A DNA stretch of 64,000 bases from the NCBI GenBank assembly GCA_001599815.1, contig BCIA01000003.1, positions 1,612,001 through 1,676,000 of the forward strand. The letters run 5' to 3'. Each line of letters starts with the position of its first letter. Position 1 is the first letter of the stretch. This document shows positions 21,701 to 33,400 of the stretch, in pieces. Both the position numbers and the translations under genes were made by a program. The notes beneath the pieces were generated by a model. It was not told where the DNA came from and ran no database searches. It worked only from the letters and a program-made list of their open reading frames with translations. Origin of the DNA: Furcasterigmium furcatum. Taxonomy: Eukaryota > Ascomycota > Sordariomycetes > Glomerellales > Plectosphaerellaceae.

Positions 21701-24339
21701 TATTATTAGGTAGCTTATATCGTTACTAATTTATAATATATATAGGGTCTTACCTATTAGGCTTACTTATTCCTACCTATTTAAGAATAGTAGCGGTAGT
21801 TTTTTATTTACTTATAATATTATTACTTTAATAGTAGGAGAGACTCTTTCTCTTTCTTACTTAGAGTATCTTCCGATGTAGTAGTGGTGTCGCTAGTATA
21901 GTCTAGTGTTTTAATTCCCTTTTTAACGCTCTCGTCAAAGGTTACTTATTATCTTATTTTCTTAGCTTTAATAATAACTTTTTAATCCTACTATTCTAGG
22001 TTTTAGGGGTTAAGTTTAATAAGTTTATTAAGGAGTTAGGCTTTTTATATTATAAGGCTCTAGAGTTCTCGCTATTCTTATAACTTATATTATATATATA
22101 ATTAGTAGTTATTATTAAAGTATTTATACTATACTAAGATAGTAATATATTCCTATAAATACCCTTCCTTAAGGGCAAAAGTTCTATAAACTCCTTTAAC
22201 TTTAGTAAGGGTTTAGTAAGTAAAGTTCTCTACTATATAAGCTTATTAAATAGGATATTTATCCTATCTAAGAAAGAAGTTATAGCTAAGTTTTATATTA
22301 TTATATTAAGGGTATTTATTAAAGATATAGTTTAACTAGTAGACTTAGAAGTATTCTTTATATTTAATATCTAGCTATAAATTATCCTCTATATTATATA
22401 GACGTTAGATTTAAAAGTAAGGTTCCTTACTTATTTACCGTATAGGTAGTCCTAGTAACTAGACCGCTCCTTAGTCTAAGATATTATCCTAGGACTATAT
22501 AGGTCCTATCCCTTTTAGATCTTATCTATTATATTTAGCTTCTATACTATTATTTTAATTATTAATATTATTATCGCGGGATCTTAAGCCTCTAGCGGTT
22601 ATTAGCCTTAGGGCTAGTTTCTTTCCTTTTCCTTAGCTTATAACTATAAGTTCTCTAGTAGGTCCTAGACCCTTAGTCTATTTAGGGTGCTAGGTCTTAT
22701 TATATAGGTCCTACGTTAAGGGTTTACCCTTTTAGGTATATCTCTTATAGAAGTATTCCTAGTGTTATTACTGCTTTTTATCGGCGAGTTTTTCGCGGGT
22801 ATCTTTCCTTATATTATTAAGTCTCCGTCGCTAGAGTACCTTAATCTATTTATCCTTTTCCTTAAGGAATTACTTATATTTTTCTTTAACATAAGATCCC
22901 TTAAGTAGTATAGGTTATATATATTCCTTATCCTTATAACTAAGTAGGTTCTAGACTTCCTAATTAATCTCCTTAATCTTTATCTAGATATAGGAGTTAG
23001 GGAAGAGTCTCTAAGATTCTTCCTTAGGGGTTTTATAGGTTTATCTATACTATTCTATAGGCGTTTCCTCCTTTAGGCGTATATACGCTAGGAGTATATT
23101 CTTATTAACCGTTCCTTAGAGGTCGCTATTCTTTTTACGCTAATAATAGTAGTTAAAGAAAGCTATAAGGTTATTAAGCTCCTTTATAGTCCTACTAATA
23201 TATCCTCCTTTATTAAGGAATCAGATAGTCGCGGTATAGGTGATTTCCTATAGAGTTAATATACGTTAAAGTATAGTAAAGGTCCTTATCGCTATCTATT
23301 ACTCTATTACGCTAACTTATCGCGTATTTCCTAAGTTATATAGTCTCTTAGGTTAGCGATAGTCGCGGGCGTAATATCCTTTTCTATTATAGTTAAAGCA
23401 TATAATCTCCCAGAGATCCTTCTTCTTTGGCTGGTTATTTCTACGCTAGAGCGCGTTAAGCTCTATAGGTCCTAGTACTTAAATATTATTATAGGCAGAC
23501 TATTAATATTACCTATAATATAAGCATAGTTAGTAGGCTTACCCTTAGTTAGCATAAGGTTTTTTAATATTAAAGCGGGTTAGGTTATATCCTTACTTCT
23601 CTATTTATTATTTATATAGTCGGTTATTAATTTATACGGTTATAGCTAAGAACTTAGCTATAGTATTAGGTTTATCTTCCTTAGCGAGGTCGTCCTTAAC
23701 CTTATCCTTTAAGCCAGAGTAGTAAGCTACTATAAGGGATCTTATATCCTACTATAGGTATAAGGCGATCTACTAGAACTTAGCGGTATAATCGGTAGTA
23801 GATCCCTTCTAGCGGAGGTTATATAGCTATTATTTAGCGGTGCGTAATTTATTAGGGTTACTAAATATAGCCTTTATCTAGTTTTTAAAGTTATTATAGT
23901 GTTAAAAGATATAATAAGTTTTAGCGTAACGCTATTTCTTTATTCTCTTAAGGTAGTCGTGTTAGACGGGTTTAAACTAGGCGAGAGCGTCCCTATATAA
24001 TAGTAATAAAGCAAAGAAGATCTTTATAGGTTTATTAGGGAACTACTACCCATAGAATATAATATATACTTTTATTTAGGTAAGGAAGCCCCTAAGGGTT
24101 TCTTTAGTTCTATCAAAGGGGTAAGGCGTAGGGTACTTAAATATACTACCTCCCCTATAGCTCCTAATATATTTAACCTAAACGCAGAGCTACTAGTTCT
24201 CTTAGCGGAGCTCTTTAATTATAGCAAAGACCGCTACTACTCCTATAGGAGCGCTAGTTATACCTAAAGTGGTAGAGCTTAGCGTTATTATAAGTATTAT
24301 TTATAGTAAAGGTAACTTACTAAATAAGAGTAATTAAAA

Positions 24340-24799
24340 TATTATAACCTAGGTGTTTCTGCTAATAGAGGTACTTAGATATAAGGTGTATTTTATATTA
24401 TACGGTAAGTTAGGTAGATAATAAATAGTATTTAGAAGTTATCGTCGATATTAATCTACGTCTAAGTCGTAAGGGAGTTTTCCCTCTTTAAGGTAGGTTA
24501 TAATAAAGACTTAGATTAATTACTAAAATAGCTAGGTAATATCTGCTAGTCTAGGAGATCCTCTATCCTAATATACCTATCTCCTTTAGTTATGCTTACC
24601 GTGCTTACTATGCCCGTAGTTGTAAGCGTCGTAAGTAACCCCTTAATGCTCACTCCTGCTCGCCTTGCTTGGCGGGTGAGCGCCCGTGAGCGGTTACGTG
24701 ATAAGGCACGTAACTTATTCTTCCTTATTAATCCTGTCTAGATTATGTGCTAATATAGGAGCCTAATCCTACTTAGTCCCTGCAGTTCTGGGCGTTATA
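24340..24799 (-). repeat. Gypsy LTR D (5' LTR of outer element)
   Basis: Starts TATTATAACCTAGGTG and ends GTTCTGGGCGTTATA on the plus strand. It retains pre-RIP bases (for example TGCTCACTCCTGCTCGCC) where LTR A reads TGCTTACTCCTACTTACC; the differences are C/T or G/A at CpA/TpG sites. Followed by the GTTAT duplication. Confidence 0.9.
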
Positions 24800-24849
24800 G
24801 TTATTAAATATAGTTATTTAATATCCCCCCGTAAGCTATATAGTATAAA

Positions 24850-27800
24850 ATATAGTATGTAGCTTATTTTTATAGTATATTTAATACCTCTAGGAATTCG
24901 TTATTTTATATTTTTCCTAGGGGCTTAGTAAACCTGTTAGCCTTCTGTTTTTTAGTGGGTATATATAAGGCTTGTATATAATTATTAGCTATAGCCTCTC
25001 TAATATAGTGATAGGCTATATCTATATGCTTTGTACGCTTATGGAATTCCGGATTTTCAGCTAATTTAATAGCTGATTGGTTATCTATTAGTATAGGGGG
25101 TATAGTATTATAGTTATTATTATAGTTAGTTATANTATATAGGTATTTAATAGTATTNTTAAGATATATAGCCTCTTTTATACCCTCTTTNAANGCTATA
25201 TATTCAGCCTCNCAGGTAGATAGGGCTACTGTCTTTTGTAGGCCTGAATACCAGCTTATAGGGTTATTTAGGCCAAAATAAAATATATAGCCTGTAGTAC
25301 TATATCTATTAACTAGATCGCCGCCCTAGTCAGCGTCCGTATAGCCTATTAGGCTGGGAATAGTAGTTATAGTATAGGTTAGGCTCTTATTTTTAGTATA
25401 TAGTATATATTTCCAGAGCCTCTCTAGGGCTTTAAAGTGGATTATAGAGGGATTAGCCATAAATCGGGCCAGCCTATTAATGGTATAGGCTATATCAGGC
25501 CTGGTTTTTATACTTAAGTATAATATAGCACCTATTTGTTGTTGATAGGCCTATATATCTTCTTTAGAGGCAGTATTAGGGTTCTTTTCTAATTTCAGGC
25601 CTATTTCTATAGGGGTATTTATAGGCTTTAAATTATTCTTNTTATACCTATTAATTATTTTATCGATATAGTTATATTGATCTANTTTTATTATTTTATT
25701 AGTATAATCTAGGGTTATATTAACGCCTAGAAAAGTATTTATTTGACCTAAAGGCTGGATATTAATATCGTTATTTATATTATTTATTATACTATTTATA
25801 TATGTAATATTAGAGCTTGTTATTATAATATCGTCGACGTGGCATATTAATATAGTTATGGGGTTATTTTTAATAAAAATACCCTCGTCGGTAGGTAATA
25901 CCTTAAAATTGTATTTAGATAGTATTGATTTTAGGTGTAAATACCAGAGTCTAGGGCTCTGTTTTAGCCCGTATAGGGCTTTATTTAATTTTCCTATTTT
26001 ATTAGTATAGTTTATATTATTATAGGTGCCTATAGGTAGCTGTATATATATATCTGTATCTATAGTAGCGTGGGTAAAAGCGTTTTTAACGTCGTACTGC
26101 TGTAAAGGCCAGTTATGATACATAGCTAGGATAAATATTATCCTATAATTTTCAAGCCTACAGGTAGTACTAAAGGTATCTAGGTAATCTATACCCATTA
26201 TTTGGTTATAGCCTTTAACTACCCATCTAGCTTTATATTTTATAATATTATTATCTTTATCAGTTTTTATTTTATAAACCCACCTACCTTTTAATATATT
26301 AATATTATTAGGTATATTATTATTTAATATAGTATAAGTATTCTGATTTTCTAGTTCTTTAACCTCTATTTCCATAGCTCTTATCCAGCTATTATTATCT
26401 ATACTATCTATAGCCTCTTTATAGGTATTGGGCTCTTTAGTAGTATTATAGATATAAAATATAGCTATCTCGTGCTCGGAGTTATCTATATATAAAGGGT
26501 TATAGGGCCTAGAATTTATAGTGTTAGTAGTAGTATTACTACTAGGTATATCTTCTAGGTTATCTTCTATAGGGCTATTATTTCTAGTATTATCTAGAGT
26601 TATAAAGCTATTAGTAGTAGTATTATTAGTTATGGTTATAGGTTTTATAGGATCTATAGTTAGATCTATTATACTAGGATTTAAACTAGTATTTAAAAAT
26701 TTCCAGAACTTATTTTCAAAAATAGTAGTATCCCTACTATATATATATTTCCTAGTTATAGGGTTATATATCTTATAGATATTATCCTTAAGACCTAGGT
26801 AAATACCTTTATTACCCCTAGGATCTAGTTTAGCTATATTAGGCCCTTTATTTTTATAGTAGCAAATAGAGCCAAAAGTAGCTATTTTAGTTATATTAGG
26901 CTTCTCTTTATACCTAGCCTCGTAGGGCGTTATATAGGCTATAGAAGAGTGTGGAATTCTATTATATAGAAATACGCTATATAGGGCAGCGTCGCCCCAG
27001 TAGGATTTAAGTAGCCTACTATTATATAGTATAGCCCTTATTTTATTAAATATAGTTAGGTTTATACGCTCTATAAGACCGTTAGGCTCTTTAGTGTAGC
27101 TAGGGCTATGTTCGTGTATTATACCGTTATCTTTTAGGTATTTAGTAAATAAAATATTAGTATATTCAGTACCGTTATCTGTTTTTAGTATTTTAATTTT
27201 ATTATTAGTACTGTTATTTTCTATTCTAGCCCTATAGCGTTTAAAAGCGTTAAGAGCTTCTGATTTATTTTTAAGTAATTCTATACTTAAATATCTAGTA
27301 TATTTATCTAAAAACGTGATTATATATTTATTACCTCTATTATCGATAGGCTGTATAGGGCCTATTATATCGCTAGATATTTTATCTAGGTATTCTATAT
27401 TAGGATTTTCTTTAGATATCCTATTAATTTTATTTCTTAATTTTGCCTGTATATAGATCTCGCAAGGTAGGCTATTAGGTATTATAGTATTATTAATTTT
27501 ACTATTATCATAGCCTATAGTATTATTTTCTAGCTTTTTAATAAGGCTATAGCTAGTATGGCCAAAACGTTGGTGCCAGAGTAGCTCTTTTTTAGTTATA
27601 GAGCTATTATTTATATTAGTATTAAAAATAGTATTAGGATATATGACTTCTATTGGGAGATAATATAGGTTATTTTTCCTAACTCCTTTGGTTATAATAG
27701 TATTAGTTATAGTATCTTTTATAGTTTTCGTATTATTATTTATAGTAGTTTCCTTATTAGTTAACTGACTTTGGCTTATAATATTAATACCTAATTCTGG

Positions 27801-28590
27801 TATATATAGGTAGTTATTTAATTTATATATTTTATTAGTATCGAGGAATTTAATAGTAGTATTACCTATTCCCTTAGTGGTTAGAGTAGTAGCCTCACCC
27901 CATTTAGCAGTATTAGAGGATTCTTTATAGTAGTTAAATAGCTCTTTATTACTTATAACGTGCCTTGTGGCCCCTGTATCTAAAATACATTTACTACTAT
28001 TTATTCCTATATTTATATTATTAGTTATATCCTCTATATTATTAAGGGTATTAAGGGTTATAGTAAATACCTCGTATTCCGAACAGCTATTTTGTTCGTA
28101 ATCCATATCCATAAGGTCTTCAGTACTGGATTCAGTACTATTAGTAGTATTAATACTACTATTTTTAGAATTACTACTATTTTCAGAATTACTACTATTT
28201 TCAGAATTACTACTACTACTAGTATTACTACTAGTAGTAAATAATATATCTATATTTTTATTTCTAGCTTCTAAAGCTGGATTTTCAGGCCTATCAATAG
28301 GGCTACTATTAATAGTAGTATCGTTGTTTTTCCAGCTCTTAGGAGCCTTATTAGGGTGTAAAAAGTAGCAGTTTTCAGCCTCGTGGCCTACTAACTTGCA
28401 ATATCGACAGTATTTACCCTTCTGTATTTTATAGGGCTTTTTACCCTTATAAGGCTTATTAGGCCTATTAGGGGTATTTGGCCTATTAGGCCTATAGGGC
28501 CTATTATCGGATATAGACCCCGGGTATATAGGATATTCGGCGTCTCTTTTTCGGATAGGCGTCGGGATTCGTCGATTAAATTAGAATATA
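24850..28590 (-). pseudogene. Copia pol (zinc knuckle, protease, integrase, RT, RNase H), nearly intact
   Basis: One frame is open from about 28590 to 25551 and continues beyond a single TAG at 25551-25553 to about 24850. Order: CCHC knuckle CRYCKLVGHEAENC (about 28410-28360), a Ser/Asn-rich linker, protease CILDTGATRHVIS (about 27985), GAG-pre-integrase LWHQRFGH (about 27560), integrase core with KTDNGTEYTN (about 27170), RT with CHVDDIIIT (about 25845-25820), then RNase H with YTDADW (about 25345) and STCEAEYIAF (about 25215). Seven single ambiguous bases lie between 25136 and 25685. Codon use is AT-rich but Gln (CAA/CAG) and Trp codons survive, so RIP has been light compared with the Gypsy bodies. 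Probably inactive because of the stop, a frameshift against gag and the split 3' LTR. Confidence 0.88.
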
Positions 28591-29128
28591 GACCTTCTAA
28601 TTTATAGGTATTAAAATCCGTTATAGATCGTAAATCGGATATAGTAGCTGTAATAAATCCGTCGTATTCGGGATTTAAAGTAAATAAAATCCACGATACT
28701 ACTAGTTGTTTAGGTAGTTCGATTTTTCGATCTTTAAGGCTATCGGTAAGCCTTTTAACCTTATTAAGGTATAATTCTATACTACCTTCCGAATTTAAGG
28801 TAGTAGATAGAAATTCCCTTATAAGGCTAAAATCCGAAGAAAATCCCTTAGGGCTATATAGCTCCTTAAGGGTATTCCAGGCCTCTTTAGCACTAGTTGA
28901 GTGCTGTATTTGTAGTAGGGGCCCGTCTTCAACTAATAGTTGAATAGTATATAGGGCTTTATTATCGATATCGAGATTTTCGGTGTTTTCGGTATTTTCG
29001 AAGGTATTTTCCGTAGCTGAAAAACAGCCTATATTCGATAAATAGGCTCTGGTACGGATAGCCTATAGGTTATAGTTAATAGAGCCTTGTAGTTTTTGAA
29101 TTTGGATTTTTTGAGTAGTAGAATCCAT
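28500..29128 (-). pseudogene. Copia gag, one stop and a frameshift
   Basis: ATG at 29128-29126 opens a Copia-type capsid frame, with AKEAWNTLKELYSP and the L-rich segment typical of the UBN2/gag family. An in-frame TAG follows NYNL at about codon 22, where related proteins have Trp, so TGG-to-TAG by RIP is likely. The frame overlaps the pol/zinc-knuckle frame between about 28590 and 28500 in a different register, implying one indel (or a frameshift site) there. Confidence 0.8.
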
Positions 29129-29651
29129 TTTTAAGGTTCTTTAAAATAAAAGTAAAAATAAGGGTATAAAATAGGTATAAGGATATATAGTTATATAATA
29201 ACTATTAAAAATAGAGGTATAAAGTAAAAATAAAGATAGGAAAAATATAGGGATAACTTAAGTAGTTAAATCCCTAATTTCTTGATTTTTTGTAACTACT
29301 AAAAATAGTAGTTATAGGCCCTAGTTAGACTAGGGATATATTTATTTAGGTATATATTAAACCTAGCGAGGGTTTTAAGGTGACGGGCCTCGACTTCCGA
29401 TAGGTCGTATTAAATAGATCGTATCGATACGTTATATATATAAGGCGTATATATATATATAAGTTAATTTTCCGTATAGTACATATATATCGTCCGATTA
29501 GATATTTCCGTAATAGTAATAATAGTGTAATACGTAGCGATATAGATCTTATAGTATAGATCTTTATAGGGCGTAGATTCGATTCTTATAGGAGTTGTTT
29601 TTTCGTATAAAATAGATAAGGTATAGATAAAGTAGCGTAGATAGCACTACC

Positions 29652-29666
29652 CGGGCTCATAACCTG
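29652..29666 (-). other. Copia primer-binding site (initiator-tRNA half type)
   Basis: The plus strand reads CCCGGGCTCATAACC immediately inside the 5' LTR end at 29667. GGGCTCATAACC corresponds to the anticodon stem-loop of initiator tRNA-Met (CAT anticodon), so the minus-strand site would pair with that tRNA half, the priming mode known for Drosophila copia and yeast Ty5. It is fully preserved, with no RIP change. Confidence 0.8.
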
Positions 29667-30120
29667 TTAAAAATAGAAGGGTAGTAAAGATAAAAAGTAG
29701 TAGTAATAGTGGTTATATTGGTTGTAAGTGTTGTGATTGATGATGATATAGAAGATGGGTAAGATAGTTACGGGGGATAACCCTNNNNNNNNNNNNNNNN
29801 NNNNNNNNNNNNNNNNNNNNNNNNNNNNNNNNNNNNNNNNNNNNNNNNNNNNNNNNNNNNNNNNNNNNNNNNNNNNNNNNNNNNNNNNNNNNNNNNNNNN
29901 NNNNNNNNNNNNNNNNNNNNNNNNNNNNNNNNNNNNNNNNNNNNNNNNNNNNNNNNNNNNNNNNNNNNNNNNNNNNNNNNNNNNNNNNNNNNNNNNNNNN
30001 NNNNNNNNNNNNNNNNNNNTTATTAAATATAGTTATTAAATATAGTTATTAAATATAGTTATTAAATATAGTTATTAAATATAGTTATTAAATATAGTTA
30101 TTAAATATAGTTATCTAATA
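29667..30120 (-). repeat. Copia 5' LTR with an assembly gap
   Basis: Plus strand: TGTTAAAAATAGAAGGG at 29667, 118 bases matching 9299-9416, then 235 N (29785-30019), then the 13-base tandem repeat and the terminal GTTATCTAATA at 30120. Compared with the 3' LTR about 375 bases should fill the gap, namely the TATA box and the GC-rich hairpin array. Confidence 0.87.
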
Positions 30121-30125
30121 AGTAA

Positions 30126-30478
30126 AAATATATAAAATACTTATAATATGCCTATTAAATATAGAAAACAAAAAATACGGTAAAATACTTTTAATATCTA
30201 TAATATTTAAATAACCGGATTTATATATAGTAAAATCCGCTAAATCCGGTACTATACCCGTAATTACGATAAATCCGGAAGTTAAAATTTCGAATAGGTA
30301 CGTAGCGACGTAGCTACGTACCGATTTATATGGGAGTAATTTTTCTATAAATATAGAGGGACCCCCGGTAGTTATTACACTTAATTTTCGAAGAAGATAT
30401 ATCGACATATATCTATATATATATAACTGTTATTACTATTATTACCTTTATATCTTTACTACGCCTATATTTTTAACA
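30126..30478 (+). repeat. Diverged Copia-type LTR (solo or fragment)
   Basis: Ends CTATATTTTTAACA at 30478 and contains TATAAATATAGAGGG at 30346, followed by CCCCCGGTAG and TTTACTACGCCTATA, all in the order of the Copia LTR but strongly diverged. No primer-binding site follows, so it is a solo LTR or fragment of a sister family. The intact Copia inserted at its left part (AGTAA duplication). Confidence 0.6.
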
Positions 30479-33400
30479 GATATCCTTTAAACTATAAGTT
30501 CTAAATTATCTATTTATAATCCTAATCTAGAAAAAGGTCTTTTAATACTTTATTATTATACCTATCCTTTAGGCTAACTAGAATATTAACCCTAATAGAG
30601 CTAGTATTAAAGTTTTTAAATACCTACTTCTCTTAATAAGAAAGGTTAAATTAATTATATACCGCCTAATTACTTCCTAAAATATAGTTAAGAGCCATAT
30701 TATTATTATCTATTATATTAGAAATATATAAAAAAGATATATTACCAACCTAAAATTCCTTATAGATATAGCTAATATACCTAATATTAAAACTTAATAA
30801 AATAATACTTAATATCGCTAGCTTAGACTTCCTAATAAAACTTTAATACCTAGCTTATTAAACTAGCGATGCTTAGATTAAGGATATTATTATACCTATA
30901 TTAATTAATATAATAATATTTATATATTTATTATTATAGGTAAGCGTTAGTTATAATATTAACTTTAGGCCTACTATAAGGGGTATTAGCAGTATACTTA
31001 TACTTATTATTAGTTACCCCTTTAGCGGCCTAAGGTTTATATCTAATACTATATAAACTATAGCCGGGGTTTAATTAGGGCTATTTAACCCTTAATATAT
31101 AACCGGATAGGGTTATTTACGGGATTTCGTTAATATCTCCTTAAGGAACTAGGGCGCTAAGAGCGCTATTAAAAGTAAACCCTATACTTATAATTTAAGG
31201 CTTTTTATAAAAGCCTAGCCTACTTTAGGGGTTAAAGTAATTAGTTTACTAATAGTAATCTTTACTAGCTTTCTAAAAACGTTATTAGCTATTACTTTAA
31301 TAATCTAATCTTACCAGCTAAACTATTTCCTACTAAGCTTAATAGGAGGTATAAATATACTTTTTTTATAACTACCGGTCTTAAATCTTCCGCCCAACTC
31401 TCTACTAGACTTTTTATTAATACTATAATTTTATTTATTATAACCTTATTATTATCTTTAAAGGTAACTAATCTCCTTTTTTTTAGGGTAGGTAATAAGG
31501 GTAGCTTTTACCTCTTATTATTAATAGTCTAGGAAAGGAGAGGGTAACCCTAATTAGGTAAGACTAGAGGGACTAAAACTATATTTATAACTTCCTTAGC
31601 CTTCTAAGATCTTAGAACTAGTTTAAAGGTCCCTTTTTCTTAAAGGCTAATCCTAAAGGTTTAGTATACTTATAGTCTCTCTAGTATAAAGCGTTACTCT
31701 CTATCTAAGCTAGGTTAACTAATATTATAGTTTCTATCTATAATAGCGCCTTTACTTTTATAATTACTTTTATCCTTTTATCGCTGTTAATTACTTTATT
31801 AGCTTAATACTAGCTAACTTAATCTAACTTATCTTAGATCTAAGTGGTAATAGCTAGCTTATTAAAGAGACCCTTATGCCTCTTAGATTTAGTTACCGCG
31901 CTAAGTACTTTAAGCCTATCCGCCCTTTCCGTAATAATATATTCTTTAATAACCTACTTAATATAAAGTAAGTTACTCTCCTTAAAGGCGTAGGAGCTTA
32001 CCTAATAGTTAAGCCTATTATAGTAGAAATAGCCGCTATTACTAAAAGCATCGCTAATCCGCTTAGTTAACTAAATTTAACTTAGCCCCTAAGCTTTTAT
32101 CCCGCCTTTAGTATGATTTTATTATAAATATATTAGCGGGTAGGCCTAATCCCTTTTAACTAATACTAAATAATATATTAAGGTAGGCTTTATTAAATTC
32201 CTTAGAGTTAATTAACTTTTAGTAGGTAATATTAATTAGGTTACCCTTAAGGATAAGTTAATTAAATTTATTAATAAGTTAATTTATTATAATATCCTTT
32301 AGTAAAGCTTTCTACCTTATAGGCTTTATACTTTACTCCTTAGAGTATTTACTAAAAATAACCCTTTAAGGCTAAAGCCTAAAGGGCCTAAGTAAATCTC
32401 GGCGGCGACTTATTATTAAAAAGTCTACCCTTAATTTTATTATATCTAACCTAGCCTCTTAGTTAGCCTTATAGTATAATCGCTACTATAAAATAGGCTA
32501 AGCGATTAAAGTATTACTATTATAGCTTACCTTAAGCTTAACTAATAGCTCCCTAGAGTAGGCCTTTATTATAGCTTTAAAGAAGTTAGTATTAATAATC
32601 TCCCTACCTTAGTTACGCGCTAGGTCTTAGTAATTACTAAAGTCTTTTAGTATCTTATTAATCCCTTTATAATCAGCGCCTATAAAGTCTTAATAGGTAT
32701 ATTAGCGAATTATTTAATAAGGGTTTTATAGCTAATAATTATCTTAGTATAGGAATATCTTTTTTAGATACTTTATAAAGTTATTAGATAAATAGGCCTA
32801 CCTATCCTCCTCCTTAAAGATAGGTCTAACCCTTTTATTAATATATAATACTAAATATCTCCTTATATCCTCTTTATTAAGGCTCTAAATAAGCCTTAAC
32901 TTATTAATCTTTATTAGGAACACTAAGATCCCTATATTATTAAAATAGAGTACCCCTAGGGTATTAAGTAAAAGTAGTTTTAGGTCTCGCCCTAAGTTTC
33001 TATAAGCTCTTAGGCTTCTTAACCAGCTAATTCCCCTCCCCTTATGCCTTCTTTTTCTTACTAACGCTTAGTATTATATTAATATCGCCCCTATCTACTT
33101 TTATCTTAGAGTTTATTACTTTAATAGTACTTCCTATAAAGGGCTTAAGATCTTAGTATTATATAGCCCCTAATACCTATAATAGTACTAAACGGGTATT
33201 ATTAAGGTTATCGCCTATATCTTTAGTTTATAGTATACTTAAGGCGGTAGTTAGTATTTTATTAGGATATTAGACTAGGAATATTAGAGAGTATATTACT
33301 TAGCTAGATTTATTTAGGGTAATACCCTCTTAATTAGTAAGTTTACTACTCTTTATTAACTAACTAGGGCTTACCTAATTAGGGCTGCCTTACTACTTTT

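Larger units (their letters stand above)
9901..24799 (-). mobile_element. Outer Gypsy (chromovirus) element, interrupted by a second Gypsy
   Basis: Bounded by LTR A (9901-10360, 3') and LTR D (24340-24799, 5'), both 460 bases, and by target duplications GTTAT (9896-9900 and 24800-24804). The body on the minus strand runs 24339 down to 18161 and resumes 10716 down to 10361; the inner element separates the two parts. Translation by eye shows decayed gag, protease, RT, RNase H, integrase and a chromodomain with many TAG/TAA stops. RT catalytic YLDD reads YLNN (about 20660-20675), as expected of RIP. LTR D is less mutated than LTR A. Confidence 0.88.
9299..30120 (-). mobile_element. Ty1/Copia retrotransposon, host of two nested Gypsy elements
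   Basis: LTR retrotransposon on the minus strand. Its outer ends are TGTTAAAAATAG at 9299 and GTTATCTAATA at 30120, flanked by identical 5-base target duplications AGTAA (9294-9298 and 30121-30125). Components in transcription order: 5' LTR 30120-29667 (contains a gap), primer-binding site 29666-29652, gag from 29128, zinc knuckle and pol down to about 24850, a short polypurine tract (plus-strand TCCCCCC at 24824-24830), and a 3' LTR split into 24823-24805 and 9900-9299 by the nested Gypsy array. Without the insert it would be about 5.9 kb plus the unsequenced gap. Domain order protease-integrase-RT-RNase H is diagnostic for Copia. Confidence 0.9.

Noticed and set aside
26521..26778. 85-codon plus-strand frame inside the Copia.
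   Set aside because: Antisense of the Asn/Thr-rich linker of pol; repetitive Val/Leu composition is a by-product.
29652..29666. Match to the tRNA-iMet anticodon arm considered as a tRNA gene.
   Set aside because: Only the arm matches and no cloverleaf surrounds it; its position beside the LTR identifies a primer-binding site.
29755..30039. Open frame running through the N gap.
   Set aside because: Artefact of unknown bases.
30115..30408. 97-codon minus-strand frame at the edge of the 5' LTR.
   Set aside because: Lies in a diverged LTR, opposite its TATA region; no domain recognised.
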